64,000 nt of DNA from assembly GCF_031457495.1 (NCBI RefSeq), contig NZ_JAVDWM010000001.1, positions 1,476,001 to 1,540,000 on the forward strand. Direction: 5' to 3'. Shown here one piece after another: positions 38,093 to 47,217 of this stretch; the stretch's first letter is position 1; each line of letters opens with the position of its first letter. This DNA comes from Sphingopyxis sp. BE259 (GTDB lineage Bacteria; Pseudomonadota; Alphaproteobacteria; Sphingomonadales; Sphingomonadaceae). The notes below the pieces were generated by a model. The model saw nothing but the letters and a program-made list of their open reading frames with translations, did not search any database and was not told the DNA's origin. Made by a program: the position numbers and the translations under genes.

Positions 38093-38590
38093 TTAGCTCA
38101 GCTTCGCGCATCCCAGCGCCGCCGCGTCGATCGCCGTGGCGGCCCCGCGCAACCGGTATGTGTCGGCGATCGCTCCGCCCGACGCGGTGCTGCTAGCGAC
38201 GCTCATGCTTGGCGCCGATCGCATCGCACCGATGATCGCGGCGTCCATCCGCGGGTCGCTCGCCCAGCCGTGCGCGCCATTGCCGGTCAGGATGAAACGG
38301 CGGCTGCCGATGGTCAGGCGCAGGTCGCGCCCCGGCGCGCGCGCTTTCGACAGGCGGACATAGAATTGCCCGCGGATGCGCGCTTTGGGCCAATATCCGA
38401 CGCTGGCATAGGCCTTGATCTGGGGGGTGCCGATGGTCGCCGACGGGGCGGCGAGGGCGTAGCAGCGCGGCGTCGCGGGATTGCGGAACGCGCCCCAGCC
38501 ATCGAAAATGCCCAAGGCTGTCGGGCCCGCCGCCAGCGCCGCGGCGGGCATCGCCGCCAACATCAGGAAAAGGGAGGCCCGGCGCTGCAT
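38093..38590 (-). CDS. Secreted protein of unknown function
   Basis: 165 residues from the ATG at 38590, with a signal peptide (ASLFLMLAAMPAAALA). Sequence includes GIFDGWGAFRNPATPRCYAL and two Cys (ATPRCY, LGCAKLS). The opening, about the effect of a compound on handling or import of CYA-like residues, resembles proteins that sphingomonads carry near housekeeping genes, but I cannot name a family. An upstream in-frame start at 38638 would lose the signal peptide. Convergent with the LysR gene, 3 bases apart. Confidence 0.7.
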   Translation of the reverse strand: MQRRASLFLMLAAMPAAALAAGPTALGIFDGWGAFRNPATPRCYALAAPSATIGTPQIKAYASVGYWPKARIRGQFYVRLSKARAPGRDLRLTIGSRRFILTGNGAHGWASDPRMDAAIIGAMRSAPSMSVASSTASGGAIADTYRLRGAATAIDAAALGCAKLS

Positions 38591-38762
38591 CGGCCCTCGT
38601 TCGCGCGATTGGGAATGGTTTGCAAGCATGGCTTGCACGTGCCGATGCGTGCGTTAAGGAAGGTGGGCATTTTCAGGGGCCGGGAATCGGGGTGACGAAT
38701 CGCCTCCGGTGGCGGCTCTGTCGGGGACTTCTCCCGCGGAACACAGGGATGGCGGATTTAGA

Positions 38763-39878
38763 ATGAAAGCGACGATCGAACGCGCGGTGTTGTTGAAGAG
38801 CCTGGGTCACGTCCAGTCGGTGGTCGAGCGGCGCAACACCATCCCCATCCTGTCGAACGTCCTGATCGAAGCCGATGCGTCGGGCCAGCTCAAGCTGATG
38901 GCGACCGATCTTGACTTGCAGGTCGTCGAAACGATCGCGGCCAAGGTCGAAACGGCGGGCACGACCACCGTGTCGGCGCACACATTGTTTGAAATCGCGC
39001 GCAAGCTGCCCGAGGGCGCCGAGGTCAGCCTGGCCGCCGCCGAGGGCAAGATGCAGGTCAAGGCCGGGCGGTCGAACTTCAACCTGCCGACGCTGCCGCG
39101 CGACGATTTTCCGGTGATCGCCGAAGGTGACCTGCCGACCAATTTCGAACTGCCGGTCGCCGAACTGATCCAGATCATCGACAAGACGCGCTTTGCGATC
39201 TCGACCGAGGAAACGCGCTATTATCTGAATGGTATCTTCCTGCACGTCGCCGAAGACGCGTCGGGTCCGGTGCTAAAGGCCGCGGCGACCGACGGTCACC
39301 GACTGGCGCGCTATACGGTGACCCGGCCCGAAGGCGCTTCGTCGATGCCCGACGTCATTGTGCCGCGCAAATGTGTCACCGAAATCCGCAAACTGCTCGA
39401 CGAGGCCGAGGGCAATGTCGAAATCAGCCTGTCGGCCAGCAAGATCCGTTTTCAGCTGGGCAATGCGATCCTGACCTCGAAGCTGATCGATGGTACTTTC
39501 CCCGATTACAGCCGCGTCATCCCGACCGCAAACGACAAGCTGCTCAAGGTCGATCCGAAAAGCCTGTATCAGGGCGTTGACCGCGTCTCGACGATCGCCA
39601 GCGAAAAGACCCGCGCAGTGAAAGTCAGCCTCGACAAGGACCGCATCACGCTGTCGGTGACCAGCCCCGAGAACGGCACCGCGGCCGAAGAAATCGCGGC
39701 GGGCTATGACAGCGACGCGATCGAAATCGGCTTCAACGCCCGCTATCTCAGCGACATCCTAGGCCAGGTCGACGGCGACAGCGTCGAGCTGCATCTCGCC
39801 GACGCCAACGCCCCGACGCTGATCCGCGAAAGCGAAAAAAGTCCGGCCCTGTATGTGCTGATGCCAATGCGGGTCTGA
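38763..39878 (+). CDS. dnaN: DNA polymerase III sliding clamp
   Basis: 371 residues, three-domain beta clamp that tethers DNA polymerase. The N-terminus MKATIERAVLLKSL, NTIPILSNVLIEA, TDLDLQVVE and the C-terminal PTLIRESEKSPALYVLMPMRV (ending in the conserved MPM(R/K)L-like motif) are diagnostic. dnaA and recF are not adjacent, so this is not an oriC region in the dnaA-dnaN sense. Confidence 0.96.
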   Translation: MKATIERAVLLKSLGHVQSVVERRNTIPILSNVLIEADASGQLKLMATDLDLQVVETIAAKVETAGTTTVSAHTLFEIARKLPEGAEVSLAAAEGKMQVKAGRSNFNLPTLPRDDFPVIAEGDLPTNFELPVAELIQIIDKTRFAISTEETRYYLNGIFLHVAEDASGPVLKAAATDGHRLARYTVTRPEGASSMPDVIVPRKCVTEIRKLLDEAEGNVEISLSASKIRFQLGNAILTSKLIDGTFPDYSRVIPTANDKLLKVDPKSLYQGVDRVSTIASEKTRAVKVSLDKDRITLSVTSPENGTAAEEIAAGYDSDAIEIGFNARYLSDILGQVDGDSVELHLADANAPTLIRESEKSPALYVLMPMRV

Positions 39879-39994
39879 TTGGCCGACACCTCCACGCAAC
39901 ATTTTTCGCGGAGGCTGTCGAAATCGCCGCGGCGCCGTCGTCACGGAGGTGAGGGACGGCATGGTGCGGTTCTTCGTCTTGATGGAGGACTGCC

Positions 39995-40435
39995 ATGACC
40001 AACGTGTCAATTGCGCCGCCAGCCGTTTCGCTTCGCGCGGTGGCGGCGGGCGGCGCGACGTGGAACGCCTTTGGTATCGTTCAATTCGCGCTGCAATATG
40101 CCGCGACCCCCGCGTCGATGATGGCGCAGGGAATGACCGCGGTCCAGATCGAAGTCTATGCCGCACTGCCTGGCTGGATGACAGCCGCGTTCGCGGTCGC
40201 GGTGTTTGTCGGCACGGCCGGCTGTGTAATGCTGGCGCTTGGCCGGTCGGCGTCACTGCCACTGCTCGCGCTGTCGCTCGCCGCCTTCGTGCTCCTGTGC
40301 ATCGGCGACATCGCTTTCGGCGTCTTTGCTGCCTTTGGCGCGCCGACGATTGCCGTGGTCGGCTTTTCGACCGCGCTGATGTTCATTGTCACCCTGTGGG
40401 CGTGCCGCGCGCGCGCAATGGGCCGTCTGGCGTGA
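39995..40435 (+). CDS. Four-TM membrane protein linked to the ECF module
   Basis: 146 residues with four hydrophobic segments. No family recognised. It lies 27 bases before the YCII protein gene in the same direction, so it is probably co-transcribed with the DGPF/sigma pair. An upstream ribosome-binding site GGAGG (39982-39988) fits the start. Confidence 0.75.
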   Translation: MTNVSIAPPAVSLRAVAAGGATWNAFGIVQFALQYAATPASMMAQGMTAVQIEVYAALPGWMTAAFAVAVFVGTAGCVMLALGRSASLPLLALSLAAFVLLCIGDIAFGVFAAFGAPTIAVVGFSTALMFIVTLWACRARAMGRLA

Positions 40436-40462
40436 TCGCACCCCAAACTTAAGGACAATTCC

Positions 40463-40825
40463 ATGCAATATATGCTCATTCTCAACGAAACCCCCGCCGA
40501 TTTCGCCGACCGCAATGATCCGCAGCGGGCCGAAGCCTATTGGGCCGGCTGGAATGCCTTCATCGGTGCGTTGTCGGCTGCTGGTATCGTGGTCAACGGC
40601 GACGGGCTGATGCCGCCTGAGACGGCGACTACTGTACGCATCCGCGACGGCGAGCGCATCGTCGAAGATGGCCCCTTCGCGGACAGCAAGGAACAGCTCG
40701 CGGGCTATTTCATCATCGAGGTGGACGGACTTGACACCGCGCTCGCCTGGGCTGCCCGTGCGCCCTCGGCGGTAACCGCCTCGGTCGAGGTCCGCCCGGT
40801 AATGCCGCCGCCGGCTGCACAGTGA
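40463..40825 (+). CDS. YCII-related (DGPF) protein
   Basis: 120 residues. The YCII/DGPF pattern is clear: MQYMLILNE at the start and VEDGPFADSKEQLAGYFIIEVD in the middle. These proteins are regularly encoded beside ECF42-group sigma factors. Its role is unknown. It overlaps the sigma gene by four bases (GTGA). Confidence 0.9.
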   Translation: MQYMLILNETPADFADRNDPQRAEAYWAGWNAFIGALSAAGIVVNGDGLMPPETATTVRIRDGERIVEDGPFADSKEQLAGYFIIEVDGLDTALAWAARAPSAVTASVEVRPVMPPPAAQ

Positions 40826-42045
40826 CCATTGCCGCCGCCGCGGTCGAGCGCACCGCGCGCGATGCCTATGGCCGCCTTGTGGCCTTGCTGGCATCGCGCT
40901 CGGGCGACCTCGCCGCGGCGGAGGCCGCGCTCTCAGATGCTCTGCTCGCGGCGCTGGAAAGCTGGCCGAACCAAGGCGTCCCCGCCAATCCTGCCGGTTG
41001 GTTGCTGACGACGGCGCGCAATCGCGCGATCGACCGTCACCGTGCAGCCGGCCGCGCCGACGCGCGCGCCGACGACATCCGAATGCTGGAGGAAGAATTG
41101 ACGGCTCTCTCCCCCGATTTTCCCGACGAACGGCTAAAGCTGCTTTTCGTCTGCGCCCATCCGGCGATCGACGCGAGGGTGCGCACACCGCTGATGCTTC
41201 AGGCCGTGCTCGGCCTCGATGCGGCGAGGATCGCTCGCGCCTTTCTCGTCGCCCCCGCTGCGATGGGGCAGCGGCTGGTCCGTGCCAAAACCAAGATTCG
41301 CGCTGCTGGTATCGGTTTCGCGGTTCCCGATCCACAGCAGTTGGGTGACCGTCTGCTGCCGGTACTCGATGCCATCTATGGCGCCTTTGGCCTTGCTTGG
41401 GACGATGTCCCCGGCGGCGACGCCACAGCGAGCGAGCTTTCGGCGGAAGCGATGTTTCTCGCGCGGCTGCTCGTTGACCTGATGCCCTTCGAACCCGAAC
41501 CCAAGGGGCTGCTGGCGCTGATGCTGTTTTGCGAGGCGCGGCGCGGCGCGCGGCGCGACGCCGTCGGCTGCTTCGTCCCACTCTCGAAACAGGATGTGTC
41601 GCAATGGTCGCGCCCGCTCATCTCCGAAGGCGACGCGCTGTTGATCGCCGCGTCGCGGCATGCCCGCTTTGGCCGCTACCAGTGCGAGGCAGCCATCCAG
41701 TCGGCGCACAGCCAGCGCGCCTTCGGTCGGTCTGTCCCAGCCACCGCGATCGTCGGGCTCTATAATCTGCTCGTCGACCGCGCGCCCAGCATTGGCGCGG
41801 TCATTGGCCGTGCCTCGGCGCTGCTTGACGATGGCGCAACCGATACGGCGGCCGCGGCGCTCGCAGAACTGCCAGCCGATCGCGTGCGCGACCATCAGCC
41901 CTATTGGGCGGCGCACGCTGCGGTAATGTGGGCGCTGGGGCAGGAAGCGGCGGCGCAGGCGAGCGCGCAGCGAGCCATCGGCCTTTCGCACGATCCCGCC
42001 GTGCGCGCCTACCTTGCGTCGCGCTTCGGCGGTCCACTGTCGTGA
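40822..42045 (+). CDS. ECF sigma factor, ECF42-like, with C-terminal extension
   Basis: 407 residues. Sigma region 2 (GRLVALLASRSGDLAAAEAALSDALLAALE) and region 4 lie in the first 180 residues, followed by a 220-residue DUF6596-type helical extension with TPR-like character. ECF42 factors have this long tail and a DGPF partner and no classical anti-sigma factor; the tail is thought to regulate. The start is a GTG coupled to the YCII gene. Target promoters unknown. Confidence 0.88.
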   Translation: MTIAAAAVERTARDAYGRLVALLASRSGDLAAAEAALSDALLAALESWPNQGVPANPAGWLLTTARNRAIDRHRAAGRADARADDIRMLEEELTALSPDFPDERLKLLFVCAHPAIDARVRTPLMLQAVLGLDAARIARAFLVAPAAMGQRLVRAKTKIRAAGIGFAVPDPQQLGDRLLPVLDAIYGAFGLAWDDVPGGDATASELSAEAMFLARLLVDLMPFEPEPKGLLALMLFCEARRGARRDAVGCFVPLSKQDVSQWSRPLISEGDALLIAASRHARFGRYQCEAAIQSAHSQRAFGRSVPATAIVGLYNLLVDRAPSIGAVIGRASALLDDGATDTAAAALAELPADRVRDHQPYWAAHAAVMWALGQEAAAQASAQRAIGLSHDPAVRAYLASRFGGPLS

Positions 42046-42052
42046 CGGCCGC

Positions 42053-43396
42053 CTATACCGGCTTCGCCACCCGCCAGATCACCCCGCCGGTATCGTCGGC
42101 GACCAGCGCGCTACCATCTTTCGCAACCTTCACATCGGCCGGACGACCGCGGGTGGTTTTGCCGTCCTTGCCCAGGAACTGGTCGAGCAGGGTGACGGGC
42201 AGCGCGTCGGCGGGCTTGCCGTTGGCGCCGAACTTGACGAACACGACGCTGTAACCCGCCACCGGCTCGCGGTTCCACGATCCGTGCAGCGCGACCAGCG
42301 CGCCGTTCGCCCAGCGTTCACCGAGATCGAGGCCTTGGGTAAAGGTCATGCCCAGCGGCGCGGTGTGGGCGCCCAGGCCATATTCGGGTCGCTTCACATA
42401 TTGACGGCGGTCCTCGGCTTCGGGTTCGACGCGCGGGTCGACGAAGCCGCCCCAATAATACCAGGGCCAGCCATAAAAATCGCCTTCGGTGACGTCGGTC
42501 AGATAGTCGGGGACGAGGTCGCTGCCCAGCATGTCGCGCTCGTTGACCACGGTCCACAGCCGCGCGCTGCCGGGGTAGAAGCCCAGCCCGACGGGGTTGC
42601 GGATGCCCGCGGCAAAGGTGCGGATATATTTCTGCGCGGGGCGCACTTCGAGTACGCTGGCGCGGCGGAACTCGCGGTTCATGCCCTTTTCGCCGATATT
42701 GCTGTCGGCGCCGACCCCGATGTAAAGCCAGCCATTGGGCGCCGCGACCAGGCTTTTTGTCCAGTGGCGGTTGGTCCCCTTGGCAGGCAGATCGACGATC
42801 TTTGCTGCCTTGCCGCTCATCTTCGTTTCGCCCGCGACATAGGGAAAGGCGAGCAGCGCGTCGGTGTTGGCGACGTAAAGTGTGTCACCGACCAGCGCCA
42901 TGCCATAGGGTGAGTTGAGCCCGGTGAGATAGGCAGTCTTGACCTCGGCCCTGCCGTCGCCGTCGGCGTCGCGGAGCAGGGTGATCCGGTTTGCCGACGG
43001 GCGGCGGCCGGTGCCGCCCTTGGTCATCAGATTGCTCATGATCTTGCCCTCGACCCCCGATGTGTCGCGCGGCGGGCTCTGCGATTCGGCGACCAGCACG
43101 TCGCCATTGGGCAACACGAGCATGGTGCGCGGATGGTCGAGCCCTTCGGCAAAGCGCGCCACTGCCAGCCCCTGCGCCGCGCGCGGCGCCTGTCCGGCGG
43201 GCCAACTCGTCGCCTCGGGCACATTGACGGTGGGGAAGGTCTCGGTCTTTTGCGACGCCATCACCGGCACCCGGCCGCTGAGTTCGGCGGTCGAGAAGCG
43301 GGCGACGTCGGGCCGCGACATGATGTACAGCGTCACGCCGCCGACGATGATCAGCAGCAACAGGGCCAGGGCGACATATTTCAGGATCTTGCGCAT
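42053..43396 (-). CDS. Sorbosone dehydrogenase-like (PQQ-type beta-propeller) protein
   Basis: 447 residues. An N-terminal membrane anchor (residues 7-27) is followed by a six-bladed propeller of the soluble glucose/sorbosone dehydrogenase group (SPYGMALVGDTLYVANTDALLAF, GVGADSNIGEKGMNREFRRA, NPVGLGFYPGSARLW). Family members use PQQ or act as propeller oxidoreductases; substrate unknown. Convergent with the sigma gene, 7 bases apart. Confidence 0.82.
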   Translation of the reverse strand: MRKILKYVALALLLLIIVGGVTLYIMSRPDVARFSTAELSGRVPVMASQKTETFPTVNVPEATSWPAGQAPRAAQGLAVARFAEGLDHPRTMLVLPNGDVLVAESQSPPRDTSGVEGKIMSNLMTKGGTGRRPSANRITLLRDADGDGRAEVKTAYLTGLNSPYGMALVGDTLYVANTDALLAFPYVAGETKMSGKAAKIVDLPAKGTNRHWTKSLVAAPNGWLYIGVGADSNIGEKGMNREFRRASVLEVRPAQKYIRTFAAGIRNPVGLGFYPGSARLWTVVNERDMLGSDLVPDYLTDVTEGDFYGWPWYYWGGFVDPRVEPEAEDRRQYVKRPEYGLGAHTAPLGMTFTQGLDLGERWANGALVALHGSWNREPVAGYSVVFVKFGANGKPADALPVTLLDQFLGKDGKTTRGRPADVKVAKDGSALVADDTGGVIWRVAKPV

Positions 43397-43579
43397 CGTG
43401 CGTGTCTACACCGCTGATGCGCGGCGGCAAAGAGGTGAAACATCGCCAGCGGGGCGGCAAAGACGGTTAATGCGGAGCGGGTGCCGATTAACCTTACCCG
43501 GATCTTCATCACGGTTGGGAACGGCACGGTCAGGGCCGGAGTTTAGGAGGATCGCTCCAAGGCAACGGACGGGGACTCC

Positions 43580-43795
43580 ATGCATCTGCCTGCACCATTT
43601 CTATCCGATCGCGCCGCGGTCGAGGATGCGCATGCGCTGATCCGCGTGCACGGCGAAGAAGCGGGCTTCGCGGCCGCGGCGCGCGCCGAGCAATATCGCG
43701 TGCTGGGCAATCACGTCCATTTTGCGCGCTGGCGCCAGATCGAACGGCTGATCACCTATCTGGCGGTCGAGGATGTGCTCGACACGGTGCATTAG
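43580..43795 (+). CDS. Small conserved sphingomonad-type protein
   Basis: 71 residues, soluble and His-rich (HLPAPF, VHGEEAG, LGNHVHFARWRQIERLITYL). I recall similar 70-residue proteins of the form H(x)P(x)L...EAH(x)LI...GNH in sphingomonads, with no assigned role. The preceding 183-base gap back to 43396 shows TTAACC half-sites but no firm promoter. It is convergent with argC, three bases away. Confidence 0.75.
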   Translation: MHLPAPFLSDRAAVEDAHALIRVHGEEAGFAAAARAEQYRVLGNHVHFARWRQIERLITYLAVEDVLDTVH

Positions 43796-43798
43796 GTT

Positions 43799-44725
43799 TT
43801 ACAGAAGCAAACCCGCGGTTTCGGGCAATCCCGCCATGATGTTGAGATTCTGGACGCACGCGCCGCTGGCGCCTTTGCCCAGATTGTCGAGCCGCGCGAT
43901 CAGGCGGGCCTGGCTGGCGTCGTCATTGGCGAAGACGAACAGCTCGATCCGGTCGTCGCCCGCGTTCGATGCGCGGAGCAGCATTTCGCCGTCGATCGGC
44001 GCTTCGCCCATAACGACGATCGGGCTGGCGGCGTAAAAATCCGCGAGCGCGGCGCGCAGCGCATCGGGCGAACCCGCGTCCGTCATGACCGATAGCGGCA
44101 GTTGCACATCGACCACCATGCCGCGATGCGCGGGGATGACCGACGGCGAAAACAGCGGCGCGATCGACAGGCCGCAGCGCGCCTGCATCTCGGGCACATG
44201 TTTGTGGCCAAGGTCCAGAGCATAGCCGCGCCAGGCGAGATCGCGGTCCTGCTCAAACCGCTCGATCAGCGCCTTGCCGCCGCCCGAATAGCCGCTCACC
44301 GCATTGCAGGCATAGGGCCAGTCGGCGGGGAGCAGCCCGGCGCGAACGAGCGGTGCGATCAGGGCGATAAAGCCGGTTGAGTAGCAGCCGGGGTTGCTGA
44401 CCCGCGCTGCGTCGGCGACCGCATCATGCCCGCTGACCTCGGGAAAACCATAGACCCAGCCGGGCGCGATGCGGTGCGCGGTCGATGCGTCGATGACGCG
44501 GGTGCGGGAATTATCGATCATCGCCACCGCATCACGCGCCGCGTCGTCGGGCAGGCAGAGGATAACGAAATCAGCATCGTTCAGCGCCTCGCGGCGCGCA
44601 CCCGCATCCTTGCGGCGGGCGTCGTCGATCGTCAGCAGCGAAAATTCGCCCCGCCCGGCCATCCGCTCGGCAATTTCCAGACCCGTCGTTCCCGCCGCGC
44701 CGTCGATAAACACCGTCTTTGTCAT
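43799..44725 (-). CDS. argC: N-acetyl-gamma-glutamyl-phosphate reductase (type 2)
   Basis: 308 residues, the short type 2 form. GAAGTTGLEIAERM is the NADP-binding loop and the nucleophilic Cys lies in VSNPGCYSTGF (about Cys114). It performs the third step of arginine synthesis. It is the last gene of the run aminopeptidase, NlpC/P60 protein, argC, starting 3 bases after the peptidase stop. Confidence 0.94.
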   Translation of the reverse strand: MTKTVFIDGAAGTTGLEIAERMAGRGEFSLLTIDDARRKDAGARREALNDADFVILCLPDDAARDAVAMIDNSRTRVIDASTAHRIAPGWVYGFPEVSGHDAVADAARVSNPGCYSTGFIALIAPLVRAGLLPADWPYACNAVSGYSGGGKALIERFEQDRDLAWRGYALDLGHKHVPEMQARCGLSIAPLFSPSVIPAHRGMVVDVQLPLSVMTDAGSPDALRAALADFYAASPIVVMGEAPIDGEMLLRASNAGDDRIELFVFANDDASQARLIARLDNLGKGASGACVQNLNIMAGLPETAGLLL

Positions 44726-44728
44726 GAG

Positions 44729-45673
44729 TTATCGCAGTCGTTTATATCCGCTCACCGGCGGATTGTGATCCTTGGCGGCCGAACGCGATATGACGTCGGC
44801 CAGTGGTTCCGCCTTTACCGCCATCCATCGTCGGCTGGCGTGGATGATGGTCCGGTCGTCGGCCATGATTCCGACATGGCCGGGAAAAAACACCAGATCG
44901 CCGCGCGCCAGCGCCGCCGGATCGACGTCCTTGTCGGCGCCGAGCGACGCCAGTTGCAAATCGCTGTCGCGCGGCAACTGGATTCCGGCGGCCGCCCAGC
45001 TCAGCTGGACCAGTCCCGAGCAGTCGATGCCCTTCGACGTCCGGCCGCCCCACAGATAGGGGGTGCCGATCAGTTCCTCGGCGCGTCCGGCGGGGTCGGC
45101 GTCTTCGGCGCCGACCTCGACCAGCGCCGCGAGCGGCAGATAGCCGTGCGCCGTGACCAGCCATTCGCCCTCGACCTCGCCCATCACCAGCGCGCCGCGC
45201 GGCAGGACCGCGGGACCACCGCTTGCGGCGTCGGGCGCGTTGTGCAGGATCGCCTCGATCATCTCGACACGGTGCGTCGGCGCGATCGGCGCGGCCAGCG
45301 CATCGGCGGACAGATAGCCGACATAATGGTCGGCAAGGCAGTAACCCCACGCCCAGCCGCCCGTCAGGTCGAGCAGGGCAAAGCCTTCACCGAACAGCAA
45401 CTCGCTTGTCTGGTCGGCATCGACCGACGGCGATCCGCGCAGCACTGCGGCGGGCAGCACGCCGCTGCGCATCATCGGCGCGGCATAATGCGGGGCGAAA
45501 TGCTGACCGGCGACGGCGATGTCGGCAAGGTCGGGGCGGATCGCGACGATGCGCGGATCATAGGCCTGCGACGTGCCGGTCAGGCCAAAGCGATCGCGGC
45601 CCGCGCCGACGGCGCCGGGGCGCCCCATGCGCACGCGATTGGCCGCTGAATTGTCGCTGCTTTGACCTGTCAC
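44729..45673 (-). CDS. NlpC/P60 (C40) cysteine peptidase
   Basis: 314 residues from the GTG at 45673; an ATG at 45628 is the alternative, and no signal peptide is visible from either, so export is uncertain. Two SH3-like domains precede the C-terminal NlpC/P60 domain with catalytic Cys in GIDCSGLVQLSW, His in PGHVGIMAD and a third polar residue in HASRRW. It should cut peptidoglycan stem peptides. It lies between pepA-like and argC genes. Confidence 0.85.
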   Translation of the reverse strand: MTGQSSDNSAANRVRMGRPGAVGAGRDRFGLTGTSQAYDPRIVAIRPDLADIAVAGQHFAPHYAAPMMRSGVLPAAVLRGSPSVDADQTSELLFGEGFALLDLTGGWAWGYCLADHYVGYLSADALAAPIAPTHRVEMIEAILHNAPDAASGGPAVLPRGALVMGEVEGEWLVTAHGYLPLAALVEVGAEDADPAGRAEELIGTPYLWGGRTSKGIDCSGLVQLSWAAAGIQLPRDSDLQLASLGADKDVDPAALARGDLVFFPGHVGIMADDRTIIHASRRWMAVKAEPLADVISRSAAKDHNPPVSGYKRLR

Positions 45674-45758
45674 GTGCCGTCCCGTTGCCGTCTGACGTCC
45701 GCAAAGCGCGGACAATCGCGCGCCATTAGACCAGCAGGGGGCGCTTTATCAAGAATGT

Positions 45759-47162
45759 TCAGGCTTTCGCTCGCCGGTCGTACCGCGCTTGCAGCATCGC
45801 CCACGCGGCGCGCAATCCCAGCGCCGCGCCGCCCTTTGGACGCCCGGGCTTCGCCGACGGGCGCCAGGCAAAGGTATCGACGTGCGCCCACTGCGCGCCG
45901 TCGGGCACAAAGCGTTTGAGGAACAGCGCCGCGGTGATCGTCCCGGCAAAGGCCGAACTGCCCGCATTGCCCAGATCGGCGACGTCGGTTTCGAGCAGAT
46001 CGGCGTAACCGTCCCACAGCGGCATCCGCCACAATGGGTCGTCGCGTTCGATCCCGGCGCTCAGCATCGCATCGGCCAGCGCATCGTCATTGGTGAACAG
46101 CGGCGGCAGATCGGGGCCGAGCGCGACGCGCGCCGCCCCGGTCAGCGTCGCGAAATCGACGATCAGTTCGGGCTTGTCCTCGCCCGCTTTGGCTAGCGCA
46201 TCGCCCAGCACCAGCCGCCCCTCGGCGTCGGTGTTGCCGATCTCTACCGTCAACCCCAGCCGACTTTTCAGCACATCGCCGGGGCGAAAGGCATCGGCCG
46301 AGATCGCGTTTTCGGCCGCCGCGACCAGACAGTGCAGCCGCACCGGCAGTCCGCTCGCCATCACCAGTTCGGCGAGCGCCAGGACATGCGCTGCGCCGCC
46401 CATGTCTTTCTTCATGAGCCGCATCCCAGACGCGGGTTTGATGTCGAGCCCGCCGCTGTCGAAGCTGATCCCCTTGCCAACCAGCGCGACGCGCGGGTCG
46501 CCGTCCTTGCCCCATATGATTTCGATCAGGCGCGGGGCGTGATGCTTCGCCGCGGCGCGGCCGACCGCGTGGATCATCGGATAGCCCTGTTCCAGCGCCT
46601 CACCCTTGGTCACCGTCAGCTGACCGCCATGCGCCTTGGCGATGCGTTCGGCCGCTTTTTCGATCGCCGCCGGACCCATATCGGCAGCGGGGGTATTGAC
46701 CATGTTGCGGACCAGCGCGGTCGCGCGCATTTCGGCGACCACCGGCGCGATCGCACCGACGTCGCTGGTCAGCAGCACGCGGGCGCCTTTCGTCTCGACC
46801 TTCGACCGATAGGCATCGAAGCGATATTGCGCGCTCATCCAGCCGAACAGTGCCTTGCCTGGTTGCTGGCCCTCGACCCGATAGCGGCCTTCGGGCAGGA
46901 TCTGCCCCAGTTTGGCGAGGCACCAGGCTGAGAGGTTATCGGTCCGGGCGACGGTCGTGACAACCGCCCATTTTTCGGGATCGTCGCCGGGCAGGATCGC
47001 GTGGACATAGGCATCGGGCTTGAACCCCACCGCGGCAAGGTGCGCGCGCTCGCGCGGGCTGCGGCCCTTCAGCCAATCGGCATAACCTTTTTTGTCGACC
47101 AGGTGGATGGGGCGGGCGTCCTGCCCCTTGTCGGGCTGGATCAGGTTCGAATAGTCGGTCAT
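45759..47162 (-). CDS. Leucyl aminopeptidase (M17)
   Basis: 467 residues. The M17 signature NTDAEGRLVLGDAL and the metal-binding GKGISFDSGGLDIKPASGM are exact. It removes N-terminal residues from peptides in the cytosol using two metal ions. The N-terminal domain is shorter and less like PepA, so a family-level name is safer. Confidence 0.92.
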   Translation of the reverse strand: MTDYSNLIQPDKGQDARPIHLVDKKGYADWLKGRSPRERAHLAAVGFKPDAYVHAILPGDDPEKWAVVTTVARTDNLSAWCLAKLGQILPEGRYRVEGQQPGKALFGWMSAQYRFDAYRSKVETKGARVLLTSDVGAIAPVVAEMRATALVRNMVNTPAADMGPAAIEKAAERIAKAHGGQLTVTKGEALEQGYPMIHAVGRAAAKHHAPRLIEIIWGKDGDPRVALVGKGISFDSGGLDIKPASGMRLMKKDMGGAAHVLALAELVMASGLPVRLHCLVAAAENAISADAFRPGDVLKSRLGLTVEIGNTDAEGRLVLGDALAKAGEDKPELIVDFATLTGAARVALGPDLPPLFTNDDALADAMLSAGIERDDPLWRMPLWDGYADLLETDVADLGNAGSSAFAGTITAALFLKRFVPDGAQWAHVDTFAWRPSAKPGRPKGGAALGLRAAWAMLQARYDRRAKA

Positions 47163-47217
47163 GCGAGTGGTGCTAGGCGGCTGGGGATATTTTGTCGATT
47201 CCCGGCGTTATTGTGGC

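Noticed and set aside
38763..39878. dnaN taken as a sign of the replication origin
   Set aside because: No dnaA, recF, gyrB or DnaA-box cluster is nearby.
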